This document shows, one piece after another, positions 15,739 through 22,516 of a stretch of DNA of 29,329 bases. The notes under the pieces are model-generated. The model saw nothing but the letters and a program-made list of their open reading frames with translations, did no database searches and was not told the origin of the DNA. Position 1 is the first letter of the stretch; every line of letters starts with the position of its first letter. A program made the position numbers and the translations under genes. Source of the stretch: a virus. The stretch covers positions 1 through 29,329 of IMG/VR virus record IMGVR_UViG_3300025101_000119, one strand, 5' to 3'.

Positions 15739-15748
15739 GAGAAACATT

Positions 15749-15913
15749 ATGCCAATGGGAAAAGGAACATATGGAAACAAAGTAGGTAGACCAAAAAAAC
15801 TGAAGTTCGGTACGGGCGGAAAAGTCAAAAAGAACAAAAAAGGAAAGTTCATGTACGGTATGGGCGGTAAAGTAATTAGCTCTACAAGAATGAAAAAAGG
15901 TAGTTGCAAATAA
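15749..15913 (+). CDS. Small basic Gly/Lys-rich protein
   Basis: At 54 aa, extremely basic and glycine-rich (KFGTGGKVKKNKKGKFMYGMGGKV), with no acidic residues. AGGAGA (15737-15742) precedes the ATG at 15749 by 6 bases, so I prefer this start over the longer upstream frame. The two near-repeats (FGTGGKVKKNKKGKF and YGMGGKVISSTRMKKG) suggest a duplicated nucleic-acid-contacting element. The stop overlaps the start of another small basic gene. It may bind DNA or be packaged in the virion, inferred from charge. Confidence 0.65.
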   Translation: MPMGKGTYGNKVGRPKKLKFGTGGKVKKNKKGKFMYGMGGKVISSTRMKKGSCK

Positions 15914-16083
15914 TGGCTGCAGGTACTAAACATTATTTTAGAGATGGTAGAGAGTTTAAAGGTGCTGTGCATAAAATGCCTAATGGTCAAATCCATACAG
16001 GTAAAACGCACACTGCATCGTCTAAACGAGTCTTTCATTTTAAAGATTTATCTGCCAAATCTAAAAAAGTAGCGAGAGGATAA
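15913..16083 (+). CDS. Small basic protein (56 aa), unknown
   Basis: It starts in the stop codon of the previous gene and ends in the start codon of the next (one-base overlap at each end), strong evidence that it is a real cistron in a coupled operon. The protein is His/Lys/Arg-rich (KHYFRDGREFKGAVHKMP; HTGKTHTASSKRV) with no signal or membrane segment. The repeated G-x-x-H/T-x-GK pattern is reminiscent of small phage proteins of unknown function. Binding to DNA or virion components is inferred from charge. Confidence 0.65.
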   Translation: MAAGTKHYFRDGREFKGAVHKMPNGQIHTGKTHTASSKRVFHFKDLSAKSKKVARG

Positions 16084-16334
16084 TGGTAGCTAAAAAATAT
16101 CAAAGTAAAACTGGAGGGCTTAACGCAGCAGGTAGAGCTCACTTTAAACGTAAAGAGGGAGCTAACCTCAAACCTCCAGTAACTGGTAAAGCACCTAAAG
16201 GTTCTAAAGCGGCAGGTAGGCGAGCCAGCTTTTGTGCTAGAATGAGTGGTGTAAAAGGACCGATGAAAGACAGCAAGGGCAGACCAACTAGAAAAGCATT
16301 GGCGTTAAGAAAATGGAAATGTCGAAAAAAATAA
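16083..16334 (+). CDS. DUF6321-like small basic protein
   Basis: This 83-aa, Lys/Arg/Ala-rich protein has the signature SKTGGLNAAGRAHFKRKEG, then RRASFCARMSGVKGPMKDSKGRPTRKALALRKWKC. I recognise this as a family widespread in marine phages and usually annotated DUF6321. Two Cys (in SFCARM and WKC) may form a pair. Its function is not established; the high charge and conserved Cys suggest a DNA- or virion-associated factor. It overlaps the next gene by 22 bases in another frame. Confidence 0.8.
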   Translation: MVAKKYQSKTGGLNAAGRAHFKRKEGANLKPPVTGKAPKGSKAAGRRASFCARMSGVKGPMKDSKGRPTRKALALRKWKCRKK

Positions 16335-16918
16335 AACAGTGCTGTTATATAATGCTAGTCATTATAGCATTGTTGAGTATTGAGAACGCTATATCAGACG
16401 TTACTAGTTCAGGCAGCACTACCAATACGCAGAGTAATAACGCTGGGTCAAACACAGCAATAACGGGTGGATACGAATCTTCAACAACTTATCAATCAGG
16501 TAGTAGTTCAAACACAACTACCAATAACGAAACGAATAACTCTACAAATCAAAAGACTGCTGTAAACAGTGCTAATTCGCCTGGTATGAGCGTTTATGGG
16601 CAAGACAGCTGTGTAATACCTTTGGCAGCTGGAGTGACCGTAATAGGCTTCTCAGGCTCTTTTGGAAGCTATTACACAGACCCAAATTGTGAAAGACGTA
16701 AATCGGTAGCTGTATTAGCTAAACTTGGCATGAAGGTTGCAGCAATATCACTTATGTGTCAAGACGTTCATGTGTGGCAAGCCATGATGGATGCGGGCAC
16801 GCCATGCCCAGTCGATGGCCTCATTGGAGAATCTGCAAAGAAAAGGTGGATGGAAAAGCGTAAACAAGAATTAACAGGAGCTACTCAAACTAAACCGAGT
16901 ATGACGTGGAATGATTAG
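16313..16918 (+). CDS. Exported four-Cys protein, unknown
   Basis: At 201 aa, the N-terminus carries a signal peptide or membrane anchor (CYIMLVIIALLSIENAIS, possible cleavage after Ser28). Residues 30-90 are Ser/Thr/Asn/Gly-rich and probably disordered. The C-terminal domain has four Cys (100, 126, 149, 165) and a conserved-looking core, CERRKSVAVLAKLGMKVAAI and VWQAMMDAGTPCP. I have seen this core in marine phage proteins placed near the lysis/tail region, without known function. An envelope or periplasm location is likely. ATG at 16319 is an alternative start. It overlaps the 40-aa lipoprotein gene by 8 bases. Confidence 0.7.
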   Translation: MEMSKKIKQCCYIMLVIIALLSIENAISDVTSSGSTTNTQSNNAGSNTAITGGYESSTTYQSGSSSNTTTNNETNNSTNQKTAVNSANSPGMSVYGQDSCVIPLAAGVTVIGFSGSFGSYYTDPNCERRKSVAVLAKLGMKVAAISLMCQDVHVWQAMMDAGTPCPVDGLIGESAKKRWMEKRKQELTGATQTKPSMTWND

Positions 16919-17033
16919 AGCAATACTACTATCTTTAATAATAACTGGTTGTGCTACACACTCAGTTACTTTAGGACCAATGACAGTTTATGGGAGCAAT
17001 GAGCAAGAAATATACTTGCCTGAAAGACAATGA
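16911..17033 (+). CDS. Tiny lipoprotein, candidate outer-membrane spanin
   Basis: Only 40 aa: a hydrophobic signal (RAILLSLIIT) ends at a clear lipobox IITGC with Cys14 as the lipidated residue. This leaves a 27-residue mature peptide with no long coiled coil. It is nested between two exported-protein genes with overlaps of 8 bases upstream and 4 bases downstream (ATGA). Phage o-spanins (Rz1-like) are small lipoproteins, but this one is shorter than most and lacks the usual Pro-rich stretch. It could also be an entry-exclusion or surface lipoprotein. Confidence 0.6.
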   Translation: MIRAILLSLIITGCATHSVTLGPMTVYGSNEQEIYLPERQ

Positions 17034-18730
17034 AATATTTAATACCTTTATTTTTTCCATTGATAGTTTTAGCAGACAGTCAAACAACTGGTAATTTAAT
17101 TACTAATGGTAATTTTAATAATGGAACTACTGGGTGGACACTATCAGGTGACTCACAACGTATTGGTGATTGTTGCCCAGGTGGACACGATTTAGAGTTT
17201 GGAGATAGTGGGAGTATAGAACAATCTTTTAATCTACTTTCTAATACTATTACACAACCTATGCTTAATAATGGCATTACACTTAACTCATCTGTTGAAG
17301 TACAGAATGGAGAGTGTGGAGTATCAGGATGTTGGGGGGGCTCAGGACCAGCTGATACCTTTACAATTAGGTTGCAGATTAAGGATATAAATGACAACGT
17401 GTTGTCAGTAACAACACAGGAGCGTACTAATGTTACGGGAATTAATGGAGAAGATTTTACAGATAGTGTTTCGTTCACTGGGACAGGGTCTAATCAAGGA
17501 GATATATTTATTAGCGGTAGTGATGGGAATAGTCCTGCTAATCTTGGTGGTCCTAATGTGGATAATATTTCTGTAACTATGACCTATGATGATACTGTAT
17601 TATCAGCTACAGAGTCAGCAATCATAGCCACAGCATTTGAAGAGATTGAAGAGGTGTTGTCTACAGAAATAGAAACTGTAGAGTTTATACCTATAGAAGA
17701 ATTTGTCTTTGAAGTTTTTGAAGAACCAGAGATAACATTTGAAATGATTGAAGAAATAACATTTGAAGAGATAGCTGTAGAAGAAATTAACACAGGTATT
17801 GTAGAAATATTTACTGTAGCTATCGAAGAAGAAATTATACCCATGGAGGTAACATATGAAGAACCAAAGGCCATCGAGACATTCACAACAGAAATCCAAG
17901 GCTTTGAAGAAAGAACTGAAACAAACGAAGTTGTCCAAGAGTTCTTTGCGGAAGCAGGGGAGGCCATCATCGAAGCCCCTAACTCTAGCGGAGTCGTTGA
18001 GCGAGAAGCTCCACTTGAAGAAGTTCGAGGAGGAGAGACAACAGAAGCTTCAGGAGAAACAATTAGCGGAACAGGAAATGGAGGAACACCAACAGAAAAC
18101 GAGGAAAGAGTTTCTGCAGAGCCTAGAGAAGAAAGCACAGTCGCAGAGTCTACACCTGAAACTAGTGAGGTATCTAGCGAGTCTGAAACAGTTTCTAATA
18201 GTAGTAGTACAGAAAATACAACTGTTGCTGAAGAAGAAGTAACCGATGAAACTAACGGAGAAACAGAAACAGCTGAAAGTGAACAAGGAAGTGGAGGAAC
18301 TGAAACAGTTGCTCAAGGAGAAAATACCGAAAGCAGTAATGCTGAGGTGGAAGAAAGCAGGGATAGTGAAAGTTCTCGAACAGTTGATACAACGATTTCA
18401 GTAGAAAATATAGAGCGTACAGTTAATAAAACTATACAAAGAATAGACCAGAGATTAGTTACTACTTCTCTTATTGTAGCAAAAGCTATGGAAAGTCCAC
18501 TTTCTATGGACAATTATGGTCAAACCAATAATAATATATTTAGAAACCAGCCATTTATTAGTGGAGGAGAGTATTATGAAGAAAGAGAATATGTTGATAC
18601 TAGAAATATATATGTTGAAAATCAGAACAACTATGGTGATATTGTGGCAAACTATCAAGAACAAATTCAACAGGCTACTGATGAAGTTATAAGAGCAGAA
18701 GAACATCTAAGGAGGATACGTGGATATTAA
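17030..18730 (+). CDS. Large secreted acidic protein with CBM-like domain
   Basis: At 566 aa, a signal peptide (KYLIPLFFPLIVLA, cleavage near Ala15) is followed by a jelly-roll-like domain at about 20-187 (NLITNGNFNNGTTGWTLSGD, typical of carbohydrate-binding or DUF642-like modules) with four Cys (48, 49, 96, 101). Residues about 200-440 are extremely Glu/Thr/Ser-rich and probably disordered. The C-terminus has a short helical region (455-495) and a final helix (NYQEQIQQATDEVIRAEEHL). Export from the host or insertion in the envelope is expected. GC content and C-ending codons rise at about 17880-18110. A long overlapping frame lies inside. Function unknown. Confidence 0.75.
   Translation: MKYLIPLFFPLIVLADSQTTGNLITNGNFNNGTTGWTLSGDSQRIGDCCPGGHDLEFGDSGSIEQSFNLLSNTITQPMLNNGITLNSSVEVQNGECGVSGCWGGSGPADTFTIRLQIKDINDNVLSVTTQERTNVTGINGEDFTDSVSFTGTGSNQGDIFISGSDGNSPANLGGPNVDNISVTMTYDDTVLSATESAIIATAFEEIEEVLSTEIETVEFIPIEEFVFEVFEEPEITFEMIEEITFEEIAVEEINTGIVEIFTVAIEEEIIPMEVTYEEPKAIETFTTEIQGFEERTETNEVVQEFFAEAGEAIIEAPNSSGVVEREAPLEEVRGGETTEASGETISGTGNGGTPTENEERVSAEPREESTVAESTPETSEVSSESETVSNSSSTENTTVAEEEVTDETNGETETAESEQGSGGTETVAQGENTESSNAEVEESRDSESSRTVDTTISVENIERTVNKTIQRIDQRLVTTSLIVAKAMESPLSMDNYGQTNNNIFRNQPFISGGEYYEEREYVDTRNIYVENQNNYGDIVANYQEQIQQATDEVIRAEEHLRRIRGY
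17856..18242 (+). CDS. Possible overlapping basic coiled-coil ORF
   Basis: A 128-codon frame lies wholly inside the acidic secreted protein gene, shifted by +1. It has a strong ribosome-binding site, GGAGG (17844-17848), 7 bases before the ATG. The product would be Lys/Glu/Gln-rich and very basic. The +1 frame of a Glu-codon-rich gene naturally lacks stops and reads as Lys/Arg, so this may be an artefact. The unusual C-ending codons of the host gene in this stretch keep the question open. Confidence 0.2.
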   Translation: MKNQRPSRHSQQKSKALKKELKQTKLSKSSLRKQGRPSSKPLTLAESLSEKLHLKKFEEERQQKLQEKQLAEQEMEEHQQKTRKEFLQSLEKKAQSQSLHLKLVRYLASLKQFLIVVVQKIQLLLKKK

Positions 18731-18953
18731 AACAATAGCGACTGGCATAGGCTTGGTGATTACGATAGCTGGGCTGTTCGTCTACCAGGGCCAATTAATT
18801 ACAAGAATTGATGTGCTTGAAGCACAGAAAGCACCAAACATAAAACCATTAGAACAGGACATAGCAATCAATAAAGCAGAGATTGCTGTGTTGAAAGCAA
18901 AAATAGACGAAATAAAATCAAGGTCTGACAACCCGTTGGGAGGTGGTTTATGA
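18720..18953 (+). CDS. TM + coiled-coil protein, candidate inner-membrane spanin
   Basis: At 77 aa from a GTG at 18720, GGAGG (18711-18715) lies 4 bases upstream and decides the start. Residues about 5-22 (TIATGIGLVITIAGLFVY) are one membrane segment, followed by a coiled coil at about 28-68 (IDVLEAQKAPNIKPLEQDIA; AEIAVLKAKIDEIKS). This N-terminal TM plus periplasmic coil matches inner-membrane spanin (Rz-like) architecture, though it is short. It could pair with the lipoprotein encoded at 16911. It overlaps the holin-like gene by 4 bases. Confidence 0.65.
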   Translation: MDIKTIATGIGLVITIAGLFVYQGQLITRIDVLEAQKAPNIKPLEQDIAINKAEIAVLKAKIDEIKSRSDNPLGGGL

Positions 18954-19387
18954 TGGGAATACCAATGGAGCTACTCAGCATGCTAGCTAGCACAGTGCTA
19001 GGCGGAATAATGTCTATTCAAGCCCAGAAAGGACAAGCTCAAGCAGAGCGAGAGAAGATGTTAATGCAACGTGCAGAGTTTGCAGCAAAACAAACAGATA
19101 AAGCTAGACAAGTATCTGACCCACACACCAAGCACACAAGGCGTTGGATAGCTTTAATGTGCGTATTCTCTATTATCGTAGTACCTATCGTGGCTCCAAT
19201 CTTTACAGATGTAAACATTGCATACCAGATAATGACGCAAGCAGATTCAGGATGGTGGATATTTGGAGAGACTTACGAAACCTCATACTTTGAAGAAGGT
19301 AATACAATTTATATAACTAACTTACAATCTCATACAATTTTTTCAATTATCGGGTTATATTTTGGAGGAAGTTTAACACGTAAGTAA
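18950..19387 (+). CDS. Holin-like three-TM protein
   Basis: At 145 aa, hydrophobic segments lie near residues 7-23, 66-86 and 126-142. Between the first two is a Gln/Ala/Lys-rich amphipathic stretch (AQKGQAQAEREKMLMQRAEF) and a conserved-looking KHTRRWIALM. The layout resembles GTA-type three-TM holins found in marine phages. A holin would form the inner-membrane lesion that starts lysis. It starts in the stop of the spanin-like gene with GGGAGG (18938-18943) 6 bases upstream. Segment positions are estimated by eye. Confidence 0.65.
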   Translation: MMGIPMELLSMLASTVLGGIMSIQAQKGQAQAEREKMLMQRAEFAAKQTDKARQVSDPHTKHTRRWIALMCVFSIIVVPIVAPIFTDVNIAYQIMTQADSGWWIFGETYETSYFEEGNTIYITNLQSHTIFSIIGLYFGGSLTRK

Positions 19388-19408
19388 TTGATTTTTAAGG
19401 AGAATATT

Positions 19409-19555
19409 ATGGCAAAATTATGTGCAAAAGGAAAAGCAGCAGCTAAACGTAAATTTAAAAAGTATCCATCAGCATATGCTAATATGTATGCATCGGGTGT
19501 ATGTTCGGGCAGAATAAAACCTGGAGGTAAAAAGCGTGGCAAAAAAAGGGCTTAG
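19409..19555 (+). CDS. Small basic two-Cys protein (48 aa)
   Basis: It is Lys/Ala-rich (KLCAKGKAAAKRKFKKYPSA) with a compact core YPSAYANMYASGVCSG and a basic Gly tail. This core is familiar from tiny proteins of marine phages whose function is unknown. Two Cys (5 and 32) could pair. AAGGAGA lies 6 bases before the ATG. The 3' end overlaps the next basic gene by 20 bases, suggesting coupled translation. DNA or virion association is inferred from charge. Confidence 0.75.
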   Translation: MAKLCAKGKAAAKRKFKKYPSAYANMYASGVCSGRIKPGGKKRGKKRA

Positions 19556-19778
19556 ACAATGGGTTAAAGATAAATGGGTTGATATTGCTAACCCACGTTC
19601 TGACGGTTCGTTTCCACCATGTGGTAGGTCAAAGGGTGAAAAAAGAGGTAAGTATCCTAAGTGTGTACCGTTAGCAAAGGCAAGAAGTATGTCAGCTGGT
19701 AGAAAACGTGCTGCAGTCAAACGTAAACAATCTAAAGACAATACATCAAAGGGTAAACCAGGGTACGCAAAAACATAA
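19536..19778 (+). CDS. Small basic protein, DUF5872-like
   Basis: At 80 aa from a GTG at 19536 with GGAGG (19523-19527) 8 bases upstream. The segment LRQWVKDKWVDIANPRSDGS followed by FPPCGRSKGEKRGKYPKCVPLAKA is a recognisable pattern in small viral proteins, often annotated DUF5872 (name from memory, moderately sure). Two Cys (29, 43) sit in a C-G-R...Y-P-K-C arrangement that might bind a metal with other residues or form a disulfide. The tail is Lys/Arg-rich. The stop overlaps the nozzle start by 1 base. Confidence 0.7.
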   Translation: MAKKGLRQWVKDKWVDIANPRSDGSFPPCGRSKGEKRGKYPKCVPLAKARSMSAGRKRAAVKRKQSKDNTSKGKPGYAKT

Positions 19779-22165
19779 TGGCATCAATTAAAATAACAGG
19801 TTTTTTAGGCGAAGCTCCAAAAGTATCTTCTGAGTTACTACCAATCTCTGCTGCTCAAACAGCTTATAATGTAAAGTTATATTCTGGCGACCTTATACCG
19901 TATAGAATTCCTAAAACTGTAGATACTACAGCAAGAGCAGGTACGATTGAAACCATACATGCTTTAAAAAACCCAAGTACAAATGCTAATGTATGGCTTA
20001 GTTGGACTTCTGATGTCGATATAGTTACAGCTTCAGATGCTTCTGATAACGAACAAAGATTTTATTATACTGGAGACGAAGAACCTAAAGTATCAACTTA
20101 TGATTTAGCTACATCAGGCTCTGCACCATACCCAGCTTCTAGTGGATACTATGATTTAGGATTAGATGCACCGACTACCACGGTTACAGCTACTGCGTCT
20201 TCTTTCTCTGTAGTAAGTTCTACTCATTACGAACGTGATTCTGGTAATACAGCTACATTTTATGGGGGTGCTAGTCATAATTTACGTTCGGGAAATGTTG
20301 TAACCATAAGAGATTTTTCAGGTTCTACAGAAGCTGAAGCTTTTAATGCGTCAAACGTTGAAGTTACAGTGATTAATGCAACAGATTTTCAATATTTTAG
20401 CCCAGGAAGCACAGTATCTAAAACGGCAAATACTACAGGTCGAACAGATATGGCTGGTGTTACTCAAATTAGAACTTACTTACATACATTTATAACTCCT
20501 TGGGGAGAAGAATCTTCACCATCTTCTGTGTCTAATGAAGTATTTATTAAAGAAGGTCAATCAGTTACTGTATCTAATATACCAACAGCAAAACCAAGTG
20601 GAGACAACTTTGTACGAGGTGTACGATTATATCGTAGTGTTACATCAGCTGCGGCTTCAGATTATTTTTTACTTAGGACTTTATGGTTTCCAACTACTAC
20701 AGCTACATTATCACGAGTTGGCTCGACTAATATAGCTACTATAAAATTAGCCCACCCACATAATATGATAGCAGGAGACAGATTTAAATTATCAGGAACT
20801 ACTACTGATAGCGGTAATTTTAATGTAACTGGCGGTACAGTACTTACTGTAGTTGATAGATTAACATTTACTTATAGTAATAACGGTGGGGATGTGTCAT
20901 CTACAGCAGATGCTAATGGAACTTTATTTCATGACGTAGCAGAACTATCAACGCTTAGTGCTAGATATTGGGGCGATGGAGGTGCTTATAATTTTACAGA
21001 TGACTTCTTAGTGTCGGGTCTAGCAACTTTAATAGAATCTGAGGACTATGATAAACCTAAATCTACTATGAAAGGATTAACAAATGTTAACAATAATATG
21101 TTAGCAGGATTTTTCGATAATCAATTATGTTTTTCTTTTCCAGATAAACCACATGCATGGCCTATTAAACATAGATTAACATTTGATGAAAATATTGTTG
21201 CTATATCAGCTTCTGATTCTTTTATATTAGTTTTAACTGAAAAGTACCCGTACATTGTTTCAGGTAACAACCCAGTTCTTATGTCGTCACAACGTGTTGA
21301 CGTAGATTACCCATGTGTTGCTAAAAAATCTGTAGTTAATTTAGGTTATGGTGTTGCATGGGCTACTCATGGTGGGCTAGCAATATATAAATCAGGCACA
21401 GGTATAGATTTAGTTACAAAAATTGTACATGATTGGGATACATGGAACGCATCAATAGACCCGACTACTGTTGTTGGTCAGTATTATAATGGTAAATATT
21501 TTGGGTCTCATTCTACAGGCTCTTTTATTTTTGAAAGAGACGATAAGGTAGGAGGGTATTTTACAACTACTGCTTATACTTTTACCGCTGCTTACTTAGA
21601 TAGTTTAGCTAACATTTTGTACTATATAGACAACACAATAGGAGATATCAAAGAATGGGATAATGTAGAAGAAATTCTTGCACCTCTTGAATGGAAGTCT
21701 AAGACTATAGTTACTAAAGATTATGCAAACTTTGGGGCTGCTAGAGTTATAGCAGATTATACTGTAACTGATGCAGAAACCCTTATTAATACTAATTATA
21801 ATAACTCTGTAGCTGTATCTAATGCAGCCATATGGTCTGCGTCTCAACAATTAGGAACTGTGAATGGACCTACAGATTATATGGATGGCTCAATTAGAGA
21901 TGAAAATCAAGGTACACTAAATGCGTTCCCTATAAATGGGGACGGCCAAACGCAAAATCTAAAAGATGTAACAGGAACTTTACCTGTAACATTTAAATTT
22001 TTTGCAGATAAATCTCTTATATTTCAAGCTACTGTATCGTCTAGTGATATATTTAGATTACCTTCTGGGTATCGTTCTGATACATTTGAAGTAGCTGTGT
22101 CAGGTTCTGCAAGAATTAGAGCTATACATATAGGTGAAACACCACACGGATTGAGGTCAGCATAA
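19778..22165 (+). CDS. Tail nozzle protein (podovirus tail tube type)
   Basis: This 795-aa protein is the size and pattern of the large beta-propeller nozzle that extends the short tail below the adaptors (T7 gp12 / P22 gp10-like role). It opens with KITGFLGEAPKVSSELLPIS, has many short beta repeats with DFQYFSPG, and a mid-C-terminal propeller-like part (SDSFILVLTEKYPYIVSGNN, YGVAWATHGGLAIY). Its placement before ejection genes agrees. Homology to a named family is not certain from sequence alone. It starts in the stop of the preceding small basic gene and ends in the start of the next. Confidence 0.8.
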   Translation: MASIKITGFLGEAPKVSSELLPISAAQTAYNVKLYSGDLIPYRIPKTVDTTARAGTIETIHALKNPSTNANVWLSWTSDVDIVTASDASDNEQRFYYTGDEEPKVSTYDLATSGSAPYPASSGYYDLGLDAPTTTVTATASSFSVVSSTHYERDSGNTATFYGGASHNLRSGNVVTIRDFSGSTEAEAFNASNVEVTVINATDFQYFSPGSTVSKTANTTGRTDMAGVTQIRTYLHTFITPWGEESSPSSVSNEVFIKEGQSVTVSNIPTAKPSGDNFVRGVRLYRSVTSAAASDYFLLRTLWFPTTTATLSRVGSTNIATIKLAHPHNMIAGDRFKLSGTTTDSGNFNVTGGTVLTVVDRLTFTYSNNGGDVSSTADANGTLFHDVAELSTLSARYWGDGGAYNFTDDFLVSGLATLIESEDYDKPKSTMKGLTNVNNNMLAGFFDNQLCFSFPDKPHAWPIKHRLTFDENIVAISASDSFILVLTEKYPYIVSGNNPVLMSSQRVDVDYPCVAKKSVVNLGYGVAWATHGGLAIYKSGTGIDLVTKIVHDWDTWNASIDPTTVVGQYYNGKYFGSHSTGSFIFERDDKVGGYFTTTAYTFTAAYLDSLANILYYIDNTIGDIKEWDNVEEILAPLEWKSKTIVTKDYANFGAARVIADYTVTDAETLINTNYNNSVAVSNAAIWSASQQLGTVNGPTDYMDGSIRDENQGTLNAFPINGDGQTQNLKDVTGTLPVTFKFFADKSLIFQATVSSSDIFRLPSGYRSDTFEVAVSGSARIRAIHIGETPHGLRSA

Positions 22166-22512
22166 TGGCAAGATTTACAAGCATACCAGGAATACCACAA
22201 AGTAGCATTACAGATGAACAAGCTTTTATGATTTCTACAATAAAGCAAAATTTAGAACTTTTGATTGGTACAAGAGGAGAAGATGATTTACAAAGTAAAG
22301 CAGTTTTAAAAGGTGACATAAATGTAAACACTTTGAGTAGACAGGATATGTCACAACTAACAGCTAAAGGAGCAGGTTTTACAATAAGTGGTCAAAATGT
22401 TGTTAGCCTCGAAGATTATGATAAACTTAGACAGAATGTACAAACATTAGCAGATGATTTAGCTTTTACAAGAGCCGTATTAAATGCTTTAATAAAACAA
22501 TTAAAAGGATAA
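22165..22512 (+). CDS. Small tail/virion protein with C-terminal coil
   Basis: This 115-aa protein starts inside the nozzle stop codon. The N-terminus has a Pro-rich turn (FTSIPGIPQSSITDEQAFMI) then a helix (STIKQNLELLIGT), a short beta region (GAGFTISGQNVVS), and a C-terminal coiled helix (DYDKLRQNVQTLADDLAFTR). Small proteins of this layout follow the nozzle gene in related phages. A tail-tip or adaptor role is inferred from position. No signal or membrane segment. Confidence 0.65.
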   Translation: MARFTSIPGIPQSSITDEQAFMISTIKQNLELLIGTRGEDDLQSKAVLKGDINVNTLSRQDMSQLTAKGAGFTISGQNVVSLEDYDKLRQNVQTLADDLAFTRAVLNALIKQLKG

Positions 22513-22516
22513 TATT

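Noticed and set aside
17584-18138. 184-codon minus-strand frame opposite the acidic secreted protein
   Set aside because: Ser/Val/Ile repeats mirror the Glu/Thr-rich + strand sequence; a composition artefact.
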